Below are positions 9,558 to 17,136 of a stretch of DNA of 34,322 nt, in pieces. Within the stretch, counting starts at the first letter, position 1. Every line of letters starts with the position of its first letter. A program made the position numbers and the translations under genes. The notes beneath the pieces were generated by a model, which worked only from the letters and a program-made list of their open reading frames with translations, was not told the origin of the DNA and did not search any database. The stretch is taken from positions 1 through 34,322 of the forward strand of contig JAEMRC010000010.1 of NCBI GenBank assembly GCA_016463545.1, in the 5' to 3' direction. This DNA comes from Ilumatobacteraceae bacterium (GTDB lineage: Bacteria; Actinomycetota; Acidimicrobiia; Acidimicrobiales; Ilumatobacteraceae).

Positions 9558-10018
9558 CGGGTACTTCCCGTTTTTGCCTTCACTTTTCCAAATTCTTCGA
9601 GAGGTGATCCTGCTCCAGCTGCGACATCAACATCTACTTTTCCGACAGTGGCAGCGACCTCGGCCGCAATGTCAGCGGGGATTTCTAAAACCTTTGTTCC
9701 CCAGACAGGAACCATGCCGATAATACGCGCCTTTTGCAAAAGAACACTCGGGGACTGTAGTTCTGCACGAGTAGCACGCAACTCATCAAAGTAATTACGT
9801 GATCGCTCTATGTCACGACTAATTGTATCTAAGCGCATTTGTTGCTGTGCCATATATGTTCGCAGTGCAACGACTGCACCGAAAAATATCGTGAGGATAA
9901 ATATAAAAGCCATCGTCCTGCTCACATACATTCGTGTTCTTGGAACAACGCTCAAAGATGGCTTTGATATTTTTTCTGGTTGCTCCAGCCCAAACGGCTG
10001 CCTGAATGCAAGAGCCAC
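9554..10018 (-). CDS. ftsL: FtsL-like septum protein (GTG start)
   Basis: The product is a 154-residue bitopic membrane protein in the usual ftsL slot between rsmH and ftsI. It has a short basic N-terminus, one membrane helix at about residues 32-52 (TMAFIFILTIFFGAVVAL), and a heptad-like coiled-coil region around residues 58-95. An Ala/Val/Asp-rich tail follows. FtsL proteins are poorly conserved, so the name rests mainly on topology and position. FtsL with FtsB and FtsQ activates FtsWI at the septum. The first codon is GTG, with GGAG eight bases upstream inside the end of rsmH. Confidence 0.8.
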   Translation of the reverse strand: MALAFRQPFGLEQPEKISKPSLSVVPRTRMYVSRTMAFIFILTIFFGAVVALRTYMAQQQMRLDTISRDIERSRNYFDELRATRAELQSPSVLLQKARIIGMVPVWGTKVLEIPADIAAEVAATVGKVDVDVAAGAGSPLEEFGKVKAKTGSTR

Positions 10019-10020
10019 GG

Positions 10021-10968
10021 CTATATCTCCAGCCCAGAGTCAAGACGCTCGACCACCCGCAGACGCGCTGCTGTTGAACGTCGATTAATAGTCTGCTCAG
10101 CATCAGAGGGTGTCTTTGGAGTGCGCACCCGTCGAACGAGTGCCTTTCGCCCACATACACACGGCAGCATTGCTGGACAAGTACACCCACCTGTCTCGGC
10201 ATCACGCATGATGCTCTTTGTGATGCGATCCTCGCCGGAATGATATGTCAAAACTGCTAATCGTGCGCCAGGTGCAAGTGCATCTATGGCGCTGGAAAGA
10301 GCAATAGGGAGTACGGCAAGTTCGTGATTCACTTCAATGCGAATTGCTTGAAACGTGCGCTTTGCCGGGTGGCCACCACGACGTCTGGCGGCAGCGGGAA
10401 TCGCCGTGATGACCACTTCAGCTAACTCAAGAGTTGTATGTATTGGACGGGATCGGACAATTGCTTTGGCAATTCGCCCAGCAAATCTTTCGTCAGCATT
10501 TTCTTTTAAAATTTGGACAAGATTTTCTGCCGAGAATTCATTGACGACTTGAAGTGCGCTGAAAGACTGCGACTGATCCATTCGCATATCAAGTGGTGAA
10601 TCGTGGCGGTACGAAAACCCGCGATCTGCATGATCCAACTGAGGAGATGACACGCCAAGATCAAATAACACTCCAGCAAGTGAGTGGGTATTCGTTTGCG
10701 CCAACACTTCAGCAACGCGATCAAAGCGAGCGTGCCGGAGGGTGACACGCTCGCTAAAAACAGACAATCTCTCGCGAACAAATGCAAGTGCATGCTCATC
10801 ACGATCGATGCCGAGAAGTTCAATATTTGGATGAGCCTCAAGCACCGCGTATGCGTGTCCCGCTCCACCTAAAGTTGCATCAAGAAATACTCCGCCAGAG
10901 AGACCGGAAAACACATCCAGAATCTCGGCCAGCATGACGGGTTCATGCGTAAACATGTTGTTGCTCAC
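10021..10968 (-). CDS. rsmH: 16S rRNA (cytosine-N4) methyltransferase RsmH
   Basis: RsmH (MraW) methylates cytosine 1402 of 16S rRNA using SAM. The conserved protein starts near MFTHEPVMLAEI and contains LDATLGGAGHA (SAM loop), GVLFDLGVSSPQLD, DRGFSYRHDSPLDMRMD and the late TYHSGEDRITK motif. The ORF track extends to 11148, which would add about 60 residues with no family counterpart. I chose GTG at 10968 (ATG at 10956 is also possible), which gives about 315 residues, the normal length. An AGGA lies eight bases upstream, but inside the base of a long RNA stem. The upstream start at 11148 overlaps the mraZ stop and also has GGAG, so the extended form cannot be excluded. Confidence 0.93.
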   Translation of the reverse strand: MSNNMFTHEPVMLAEILDVFSGLSGGVFLDATLGGAGHAYAVLEAHPNIELLGIDRDEHALAFVRERLSVFSERVTLRHARFDRVAEVLAQTNTHSLAGVLFDLGVSSPQLDHADRGFSYRHDSPLDMRMDQSQSFSALQVVNEFSAENLVQILKENADERFAGRIAKAIVRSRPIHTTLELAEVVITAIPAAARRRGGHPAKRTFQAIRIEVNHELAVLPIALSSAIDALAPGARLAVLTYHSGEDRITKSIMRDAETGGCTCPAMLPCVCGRKALVRRVRTPKTPSDAEQTINRRSTAARLRVVERLDSGLEI

Positions 10969-10972
10969 AACG

Positions 10973-11094
10973 CCGGTCCTTGGCAGTTTCCCGGACAGCA
11001 AATGTCCCCGGGATTTCTCCCCGGAATGGACGCGATGACAGCGGGCGGAGTTAAAGCTGCGCACCGTGCCATCCGGGAAACTGCCAAAGACCGG
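10973..11094 (-). ncRNA. Structured leader RNA between mraZ and rsmH
   Basis: Two arms at 10973-11000 and 11067-11094 form a 28-base-pair stem in the minus-strand transcript. Twenty-three outer pairs are uninterrupted, followed by five more. The arms differ at three positions only, and all three give G-U pairs in the minus-strand RNA. Inside the 66-base loop is a second GC-rich hairpin at 11004-11031 (GTCC, a three-base bulge, CCGGG, a seven-base loop and the complements). The apparent rsmH ribosome-binding AGGA lies in the 3' arm, five bases before the GTG. No T-tract follows, so it is not a simple terminator. A 'mraW' RNA motif in this position has been reported in actinomycetes; I cannot test homology. 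Confidence 0.75.
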
Positions 11095-11144
11095 AGTCCT
11101 CGACATGGTTGTTGTGTATAAAGATTCGCTGCGTACATCACGCA

Positions 11145-11561
11145 TCACTTGCTATCTCCAGCAATTTGCTGTGTGCCTGCATCAGTAATTCGTTGGTGTC
11201 TCGTTGGGTCCCAAATTTCAACGCGGTCAAATGATCCAGCAACAATGACCTTTGAGTTCAGTGATAGTCCGGCGTATTCACGCAACTTCTCTTCGATATT
11301 GATTCGACCCTGCGCATCTATCGATACTTCGACAGTGTTGGCCGCCAATGCACGCTGTTGATTGCGATTGATTTCACCTGAACGAACTTTGTTCAATGTT
11401 TCTTGAACAACTTGGTCAAAAGCTTCAGCAGTTAAAACGTCAACACACTTGTCCTGCCCAAAGGCCAGGTAACAGCGCGGCTCTAGCCGAGGCCGAAAAG
11501 TAGCAGGCAGAGCAAGCCGACCCTTGGGGTCAAGTTGTCGCTCGTGGACTCCTACAAACAC
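11145..11561 (-). CDS. mraZ: Division/cell-wall cluster transcriptional repressor MraZ (GTG start)
   Basis: MraZ is an AbrB-fold DNA-binding protein that represses the dcw operon. It has two copies of the family half-motif: HERQLDPKGRLALPA near the N-terminus and VSIDAQGRINI in the middle. The ORF track starts at 11666, but the family begins at MFxGxH. That matches the GTG at 11561 (VFVGVHERQLD), which has GGAG five bases upstream. The resulting 138 residues fit the usual ~140. Its stop overlaps a possible upstream rsmH start (GTGA). It is the first gene of the dcw operon and probably autoregulated through the repeats in its own promoter. Confidence 0.93.
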   Translation of the reverse strand: MFVGVHERQLDPKGRLALPATFRPRLEPRCYLAFGQDKCVDVLTAEAFDQVVQETLNKVRSGEINRNQQRALAANTVEVSIDAQGRINIEEKLREYAGLSLNSKVIVAGSFDRVEIWDPTRHQRITDAGTQQIAGDSK

Positions 11562-11577
11562 GTCTTCTCCGCTCCAC

Positions 11578-11596
11578 GGAAGCGGGGACCGCTTCC
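11578..11596 (-). other. Hairpin in mraZ 5' leader
   Basis: A perfect eight-base-pair stem (GGAAGCGG / CCGCTTCC) with a three-base loop sits in the predicted mraZ leader, ending about seven bases before the GGAG ribosome-binding site. It lacks a following T-run, so it is not a terminator. It could stabilise the mRNA or tune translation; no function can be assigned from sequence alone. Confidence 0.5.
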
Positions 11597-11607
11597 CTCC
11601 GCCCAAC

Positions 11608-11636
11608 ACATTATCCCCACTAGCCCCCACTGTCAA
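11608..11636 (-). promoter_or_regulatory. dcw operon promoter with MraZ-box-like repeats
   Basis: On the minus strand, TTGACA (11631-11636) is separated by exactly 17 bases from TAATGT (11608-11613). This is a near-consensus vegetative promoter, placing the start of transcription about 40 bases before the mraZ GTG. The spacer contains two GTGGGG repeats with a 10-base period (11615-11630). E. coli MraZ is known to bind TGGG repeats separated by about five bases, so these are good candidate operator sites. Repressor bound there would cover the promoter spacer directly. Additional GTGGG/GTGGA repeats lie just upstream near 11655-11675. Confidence 0.75.
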
Positions 11637-11805
11637 CCATTTAACCCCTTTTTTATCCACCTTCATCCCACCGTGCCCCCTTGGTGATGCGTCTTCATGG
11701 AGCCATCTTTTGGGCCCGTCACTCGGGGGTGCCCCACGTCGGGCAGATTCAACAACGAATCGTTACATCACCCAAAGGCGTGATTCGTACGGGGTTCGTG
11801 CGGGG

Positions 11806-12477
11806 TTAGCCAAGATGAGCAGCAAGTGCCACGAACACATCGCCTGGTTCACCCGGCACTTCGATCACTTCGAGGGAGAGAACAGCATCTCGCACTGCTT
11901 CGCTCACAAAAAGGTGAGCATATTCTTCTGGACGCCATTGGCGATACAGCACGCACTGAAATCGCGCGCCGTCACGATTTCGTCGCTGACTAATCCCCAC
12001 GACTTTGCGTCCGCCTGAAAGAACCTCCCCCGAGGCCATGCCGGCAAAACACACTGATCGCGACACGACAGATTTCAACATTGATGCGTTGTACACCTCG
12101 AGATCGGCAATTCCAAATTGCTCTAATACTGCACACCATGCATGTCCCAACCACAACGCACTTCGTGAAACATCATCTTCCCAATGCGCATCTGCGCGCG
12201 TAATGACAACATCAATCCATACCGCAGATGCAGAACTGAGATACACCGCACCGCCACCGCTTCGGCGCCGCACGATATCGATTCCGTCTAGATAAGCCCG
12301 CTCTTGATCGATATCTGCTTCGTCTTGAGCAGACCCCAACACCAGAGCGGCATCTGTTGGTCGACATAGCCACACCCCACGTTGCCAGTCCAGATCCATT
12401 GCATGAAACTGACGGGCTGTTCCCACATAATCATTGAGGGTCCATTCATTAGGGGTCAATGGGAGATTGCTCGACAC
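11806..12477 (-). CDS. Lipoate-protein ligase / octanoyltransferase-like protein
   Basis: The product belongs to the BPL/LplA/LipB catalytic fold, which transfers lipoyl or octanoyl groups to carrier domains of 2-oxoacid dehydrogenases or GcvH. Evidence is the motif RRRSGGGAVYLS, matching the RRxSGGGAVxH signature, and the later segment GGRKVVGISQRRNRDGARFQ, whose lysine matches the catalytic KxxG position. The usual His after GGGAVY is replaced by Leu. The track's start at 12570 lies inside the HNH gene. I prefer GTG at 12477, 16 bases after the HNH stop, giving 223 residues. Exact substrate and whether it is LplA- or LipM-like cannot be told. Confidence 0.75.
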   Translation of the reverse strand: MSSNLPLTPNEWTLNDYVGTARQFHAMDLDWQRGVWLCRPTDAALVLGSAQDEADIDQERAYLDGIDIVRRRSGGGAVYLSSASAVWIDVVITRADAHWEDDVSRSALWLGHAWCAVLEQFGIADLEVYNASMLKSVVSRSVCFAGMASGEVLSGGRKVVGISQRRNRDGARFQCVLYRQWRPEEYAHLFVSEAVRDAVLSLEVIEVPGEPGDVFVALAAHLG

Positions 12478-12493
12478 GCTTCGCTCTTGCCGG

Positions 12494-12991
12494 TCAACTT
12501 GCTTGCGCCAAGTACGGCTTCCATTCGTCGGGCACAGAGCCGACAGAAAAAGTAATCCATGCTGTTTCAAGAGGGACGAGTGGAATAGTGCGTAGTTTCA
12601 TTCCGGCTTCATCGGGAGTGCGATCTCTCTTGTGCAGATTGCATGTGCGACATGCAGCAGTCACATTTTCCCAGATATGTTCGCCACCACGTGACCGAGG
12701 ATGAACATGATCAATGCTGTCAGCAAGACCGCCGCAGTATGCACACTTGTGATTATCTCGAGCAAATATTGCACGTCGTGACAAAGCAGCATGGCGATGA
12801 TACGGGACTTTTACGACATACCGTAATTTAATGACGAGAGGCGTTGGCAACTGTAATTTCTCTGCATGCATTACCGATCCGTCGTCTTCGACAATGTCTG
12901 CTTTATCGCACAACACAAGGCAAATGGCTCGCTGAGATGACACGACGCTCAGCGGTTCGTACGTAGCATTAAGTACGAGCGCGCTTTTCAT
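12494..12991 (-). CDS. HNH endonuclease family protein
   Basis: This 165-residue protein matches the widespread actinobacterial HNH family. The N-terminus reads VLNATYEPLSVVS. The nuclease core is CAYCG, then SIDHVHPRSRGG, WENVTAACRTCN and HKRDRTP. Two CxxC pairs would bind zinc, and the His residues of DHV and GGEHIWEN fit the metal-dependent active site. The cellular role of these chromosomal HNH proteins is not established. The ATG has AGG five bases upstream. No phage or restriction genes are nearby, so a housekeeping role is more likely than a mobile one. Confidence 0.85.
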   Translation of the reverse strand: MKSALVLNATYEPLSVVSSQRAICLVLCDKADIVEDDGSVMHAEKLQLPTPLVIKLRYVVKVPYHRHAALSRRAIFARDNHKCAYCGGLADSIDHVHPRSRGGEHIWENVTAACRTCNLHKRDRTPDEAGMKLRTIPLVPLETAWITFSVGSVPDEWKPYLAQAS

Positions 12992-13050
12992 GCGAACCTA
13001 CCGTCTCGCCCGTCTCAACTGCGCGCAACACATGACATCGGTTTGACGCA

Positions 13051-13338
13051 TCATCGTGTTCGGTTCCAGTCGCGACACCAGCGCAGATAGTCCACCACGT
13101 CAAGGGGTTGCGACTTGGACATCTGAGTCGCAGGGTCTCCGCCGTATTGCGTGACCAAACGAAACTCCAGGTACTCAGCACCAGGCAGTGGCAAGTGAGG
13201 CAATCGTTTCCACCACCCTGTGGGTGCTAGTCGAAGCACTTGACGAATGGCAGTGACCCACAAGTTGGGTCGGCTGACGATCGCCAACAACACCGACATC
13301 GAAAGGATGTTTCGTTGGCTTTGCCGACCACTCTCCAT
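13051..13338 (-). CDS. Small conserved actinobacterial protein, function unknown
   Basis: The 95-residue product has a pattern I associate with small uncharacterised actinobacterial proteins: RPNLWVTAIRQ, LAPTGWWKRLPHLPLP and YLEFRLVTQYGG, ending with DVVDYLRWCRDW. The composition (Trp-, Pro- and Arg-rich, no membrane helix) suggests a compact soluble protein. The first ATG lies two bases after the acyl-CoA dehydrogenase stop. An internal ATG at 13299 (MSVLLAIVSRPNLW) is an alternative start, and neither has a clear ribosome-binding site. No function is assigned. Confidence 0.75.
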   Translation of the reverse strand: MESGRQSQRNILSMSVLLAIVSRPNLWVTAIRQVLRLAPTGWWKRLPHLPLPGAEYLEFRLVTQYGGDPATQMSKSQPLDVVDYLRWCRDWNRTR

Positions 13339-13340
13339 GA

Positions 13341-14558
13341 CTAGACCCGAGGTTCCTTGGGTAGACCAAGAACCATTTCACCAATAATGTTGCGTTGAAT
13401 TTGTGACGAGCCAGCGTAGATCGTTCCGGCTCGTGCATTAAGAAATGTTCCGACCCAACTATTGCTCGTATTGGCAGCACCTTCGTCATCCGTCTGAAAA
13501 GCACTCGATGGTTTGCGCCCTGTCGGGACCAAGGCCTCAAGCCCCAAAATATCAACGCTGAGTTCTGTAATCACTTTGTGATACTCACTCCAGTACAACT
13601 TAAAAATTGCACCGTCTGGACCTGGCTGGTGACCTGACAAGAACTGCGTCAGTGTTCGCATTCCCAGAAAACGCATGACCTGCACTTGCGAGTAACAAGA
13701 AGCCAAACGCTGACGAATAACTGGATGAGATGAGACTCCACGCTCTTTTGCCAAGATGCATAGACGATCTATTTCGCCCTGAAAACGGATTGGAAGTGTT
13801 GCGGCCGCTTCGCCACGCTCATATCCGAGCAACGTCATCGCCACGGCCCAGCCATTATTGACGCCTCCGACGACATTGTCTTTGGGGCACTTGGCGTCGG
13901 TATAAAACACTTCGTTGAATTCGCTGTCACCTGAGATCATGCGAATTGGTCGTACTTCGATTCCGGGCTGGCGCATGTCGACAAGCAAGAAACTGATGCC
14001 TTTGTGCCGAGGCGCGTCAGGATCGGTGCGCACAAGCGTAAAAATATGATCTGCAAGATGTCCTGCACTCGTCCAGATTTTTTGACCATTCAAAAGCCAC
14101 TCGTCACCGTCAAGTTGCCCGCGCAAACCAATATTGCTGAGATCTGATCCGGCATTGGGTTCGCTGTAGCCCTGGCACCACACATCGTCACCAGACAAGA
14201 TTCGAGGGAGGTAATACTTTTTTTGCTCTTCGGTACCCCACTGCAACAAAGTATTGCCGAGCATCTTGATACTGAAAGTGTCGTTTGGTGCACCCATCGG
14301 AACTCCGGCTTGAGCAAACTCCTCAGCAACAATCACTTGTTCTAGTTCTGATAACCCACCGCCTCCGTAAGCAACTGGCCAACTCGGGGCCAAGTATCCA
14401 GAACTCGCCAACGTGGTGCGCCACTCCGCAACAAATGACAAGAGATCGTCTCCGTCTAATTGACCGATGCCCTTCCATGATGTCGGAAGTTTTTCAGCCA
14501 AGAAAGCACGAACTTTTTCGCGGTATGTCTCAGCTTCAGGACTATAGGCAGGATGCAT
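13341..14558 (-). CDS. Acyl-CoA dehydrogenase family protein
   Basis: The 405-residue flavoprotein shows the acyl-CoA dehydrogenase order. An all-helical N-terminal domain precedes the FAD/substrate segment CQGYSEPNAGSDLSN and LNGQKIWTSAGHLADHIF. The C-terminal helical domain ends with YAGSSQIQRNIIGEMVLGLP, the family's GTxEIQRN signature with Ser-Gln in place of Ser-Glu. It would oxidise an acyl-CoA at the alpha-beta position; the chain length or steroid side-chain substrate is not evident. Its ATG lies inside the end of the upstream ROK gene, a 17-base overlap suggesting coupled translation. Confidence 0.9.
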   Translation of the reverse strand: MHPAYSPEAETYREKVRAFLAEKLPTSWKGIGQLDGDDLLSFVAEWRTTLASSGYLAPSWPVAYGGGGLSELEQVIVAEEFAQAGVPMGAPNDTFSIKMLGNTLLQWGTEEQKKYYLPRILSGDDVWCQGYSEPNAGSDLSNIGLRGQLDGDEWLLNGQKIWTSAGHLADHIFTLVRTDPDAPRHKGISFLLVDMRQPGIEVRPIRMISGDSEFNEVFYTDAKCPKDNVVGGVNNGWAVAMTLLGYERGEAAATLPIRFQGEIDRLCILAKERGVSSHPVIRQRLASCYSQVQVMRFLGMRTLTQFLSGHQPGPDGAIFKLYWSEYHKVITELSVDILGLEALVPTGRKPSSAFQTDDEGAANTSNSWVGTFLNARAGTIYAGSSQIQRNIIGEMVLGLPKEPRV

Positions 14559-15447
14559 GTTCTATAGAGTACTTGGCGAGAGCCGCCGCACCCACAAGTG
14601 GGGCAAGACTTCTGTCGGCGACAGGACTAATCGTGAGGTCTTTCAAAAAAGTCAGACCAGCGTGTTTGCGTGCACTTATCTGCGCGGCCTGAAAAAACTC
14701 GTCCCCAAAGCCAAGAGCCACCGAACCACCCACAGTGACATCTGTGAGATCCATCGTGGCTGCCACGCTGGCAATTGCTTGCCCAAGAAGCGTGCCTGCG
14801 GCCACACGCGTCTGGATATTTGCCTTCGATGCAGGCGCACCGATTGCACGCTCAATTGCAGGTCCGCTGATGTGCGCTTCAAGACATCCTCTGGCACCAC
14901 ACGCACACTTGTTGCCGTTTTCTTGCACAATCACATGTCCTATGTGGCCTGCGTTTCCGGTGCGACCCATCAGCAATTTTTCGTTAGCAATTATTCCTGC
15001 TCCGACTCCGGTCGACACCAGCACCGACATCATGATCGAAGGAACGGCATTAATATTTTTCTCTCGCCTGCTCCAGTGCTCTGCAAGCACAAGTGCCTTC
15101 GCGTCATTTTCAAGAACAACATCTAGCCCACTCAGTTCTCGCATCTCCCAGACCAGAGAGAAATCACGCCACTCCGGAATATGTAGAGGCGAGACAACGC
15201 CCTCGTCCACGCGCATCGGTCCACCACAACCCACTCCACAGGCAAGCAGACGCACGTTGTTTGCAGCAGTCCATGCCAACGCACCTGAAACTTGTTCGGC
15301 TAGCGATTCCCATACCTGTGTTGTCGGCGTCGAGATCCGAGATTCATACACCACTGTTCGTGCTGTGTTTACGACTCCGACCGAAATTTTGGTACCGCCG
15401 ATGTCAACCGCCAAGTATGCATCGCTAGATGCAGTACTTAATGACAC
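14542..15447 (-). CDS. ROK family sugar kinase or glucokinase-like protein
   Basis: The 301-residue protein has the ATP-binding motif DIGGTKISVGVV near residue 15. It also has LENDAKALVLAEH, the GTGVGAGII-like loop STGVGAGII, and the ROK zinc motif CACGARGCLE with the preceding GNAGHIGH. These identify the ROK family, which includes glucokinases and related sugar kinases. No DNA-binding N-terminus is present, so it is an enzyme rather than a ROK repressor. The start is GTG with GGGAG eight bases upstream, five bases after DUF3040. A second ROK gene lies at 19669-20529. Confidence 0.88.
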   Translation of the reverse strand: MSLSTASSDAYLAVDIGGTKISVGVVNTARTVVYESRISTPTTQVWESLAEQVSGALAWTAANNVRLLACGVGCGGPMRVDEGVVSPLHIPEWRDFSLVWEMRELSGLDVVLENDAKALVLAEHWSRREKNINAVPSIMMSVLVSTGVGAGIIANEKLLMGRTGNAGHIGHVIVQENGNKCACGARGCLEAHISGPAIERAIGAPASKANIQTRVAAGTLLGQAIASVAATMDLTDVTVGGSVALGFGDEFFQAAQISARKHAGLTFLKDLTISPVADRSLAPLVGAAALAKYSIEHASCL

Positions 15448-15452
15448 TTTGG

Positions 15453-15803
15453 CTACTCCCTAGGAAAACGGTCGCGCATTTTTTGTGCCGCTTGACGCGG
15501 GCCACGCAACGACTGAGCAATGTCTTGCACGCCAGCCTTGCCCATGAGACGAACTTGTCGCTCAATCGAAAGCGCACTCATCAACATGATCATAAAACCA
15601 GCAAAGGACACCACATAGTGAATCTGGAGCGATATCACCATCACCAATAACCCAACGACTATCCCTAAGACAGCCCATCTGACTGTCTTGGCTGAGTGTC
15701 GGTAAAGCCCTGAGGACGACACCGCCTGAGCAAATCGCTCATCTGTTTGAAGTTGTTCTTCGATTCCGCGCAATATGCGTTGTTCTTCATCTGAAAGTGG
15801 CAC
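15453..15803 (-). CDS. DUF3040 membrane protein (GTG start)
   Basis: The N-terminus VPLSDEEQRILRGIEEQL is the DUF3040 signature (usually MPLSEHEQR...), so the true start is the GTG at 15803 rather than the track's 15860. The 116-residue protein has two membrane segments (about residues 43-60 and 65-80) followed by a basic cytoplasmic tail. In many actinobacteria this family lies between dinB and mraZ, as it does here at one remove, so the placement supports the call. Its function is unknown; the position hints at a cell-envelope link. Confidence 0.88.
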   Translation of the reverse strand: MPLSDEEQRILRGIEEQLQTDERFAQAVSSSGLYRHSAKTVRWAVLGIVVGLLVMVISLQIHYVVSFAGFMIMLMSALSIERQVRLMGKAGVQDIAQSLRGPRQAAQKMRDRFPRE

Positions 15804-15856
15804 GTGCCTAGTGTTCCACTTTTTTGCACATAACGCAACGCAAGCACCAAGTTGTT

Positions 15857-17113
15857 TCAAACAAGTTCATCTGGCCCATACGGGGAATCCCCGGGAGCCT
15901 TGCGATCTGCAAGCGCACTGGCTGGCCGAATTGCCTCGCGTCCGTATCGACTCACGATCTCATCAATAGCCTCGTTTGTCGCCGACCATAGATGTTCTAC
16001 TTCTTCAACCGAATCATCTGCTTCAACAAACATCCGCGCAGAAGTCGACGCTTCGCCTAATTTTTGCGCATGAACCCCAAGTAGCCGTACGCCTTGCGTT
16101 GCATCAATTTTGGCAAGCAATGGCAAAAGCGCAGCGACAAAAGCGGGGGCAGTCGTAATCGGACTGCGCGGAGTCACAGATCGCGTGATGGTTTGAAAAT
16201 CGGAAAACTTGACCTTTAAGAGCACGGTTCCGGCAGCCACTCCAGCACGACGCACTCGTCGAGCAACTGCCTCAGATAATCGAACTATTTCGTCACGCAT
16301 CTCCTGTGCGGTGACTAGGTCGACAGAAAAAGTTTCTTCATGACCGATTGATTTTGCTACACGATCTGGCTCAACAGGGCGATCATCATCGGCACGTCCA
16401 AGTGCAAAAAGATGCGAACCGTGGGACATGCCCACGGCTGCTTGCAGATCGCTCTCGTGTAACGCGGCCAAATCTCCAACAGTCCTGATACCGATACTTT
16501 CTAATTTTTTGAGAGTGACCGGACCAACTCCCCACAACGCCCGCACCGGCAGTGGATACAGGAACTCAAGTTCTGCGTCTACTGCAACGCAATACACCTG
16601 ATGCCCTGGCTCAATTCCTTGAGTAGTTGCATGAGGCTTAGCGAAGTCCGATGCAAGTTTTGCCAAAAATTTATTTCTGGCAAGGCCCACACTGCAGGCC
16701 AATCCCAATTCGTCCTGCACTCGAGCCCTTATCTTCCATGCAAGGTCTACTGCGTTGCCTAGAAGTTTTTCTGAACCAGTCACATCCAAAAATGATTCGT
16801 CAACAGAAATAGGTTCGATTAACGGCGTGAAAGATAAAAAGATGTCATGAAGTTGGTGACTGACCTCTTGGTATAACGAGTGATTCGCGGGCAAGAAAAC
16901 TGCCTGCGGACAGAGTCGGCGTGCTTGCGATGACGACATTGCAGAGTGCACTCCAAATCGCCTCGCTTCGTATGACGCCGCTGCCACCACCCCACGACCC
17001 GCCGTCCCGCCTACCACCACTGGCAGCCCTGCTAGATCTGGGCGTCGCAGCAACTCCACGGACACGAAAAACGCATCCATGTCAACATGCAAGATGGAGC
17101 GAGAAGTAGCCAC
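15857..17113 (-). CDS. dinB: DNA polymerase IV (Y-family)
   Basis: This is a translesion DNA polymerase. Motifs are ILHVDMDAFFVSVE with the catalytic Asp residues, YEARRFGVHSAMSS, SVDESFLDVTGS, and the C-terminal little-finger region ending with LLGVHAQKL. The ORF track starts at 17212. The family begins about eight residues before HVDMDAFF, which matches the GTG at 17113 (VATSRSILHVD), giving 418 residues. No ribosome-binding site precedes this GTG. It heads the leftward gene run and lies only 23 bases from a divergent gene. Confidence 0.93.
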   Translation of the reverse strand: MATSRSILHVDMDAFFVSVELLRRPDLAGLPVVVGGTAGRGVVAAASYEARRFGVHSAMSSSQARRLCPQAVFLPANHSLYQEVSHQLHDIFLSFTPLIEPISVDESFLDVTGSEKLLGNAVDLAWKIRARVQDELGLACSVGLARNKFLAKLASDFAKPHATTQGIEPGHQVYCVAVDAELEFLYPLPVRALWGVGPVTLKKLESIGIRTVGDLAALHESDLQAAVGMSHGSHLFALGRADDDRPVEPDRVAKSIGHEETFSVDLVTAQEMRDEIVRLSEAVARRVRRAGVAAGTVLLKVKFSDFQTITRSVTPRSPITTAPAFVAALLPLLAKIDATQGVRLLGVHAQKLGEASTSARMFVEADDSVEEVEHLWSATNEAIDEIVSRYGREAIRPASALADRKAPGDSPYGPDELV

Positions 17114-17136
17114 GTCAACTATTACGCTAATCCAAC

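Noticed and set aside
10973-11094. The rsmH leader repeats as terminal repeats of a small mobile element.
   Set aside because: No target duplication or second copy was seen, and the G-U pattern between arms fits an RNA stem better than DNA repeats.
11755-11788. Inverted repeat ACGAATC...GATTCGT downstream of the lipoate-ligase-like gene, considered as a terminator.
   Set aside because: The stem is only seven pairs with a 20-base loop and no T-run follows, so it is too weak to call.
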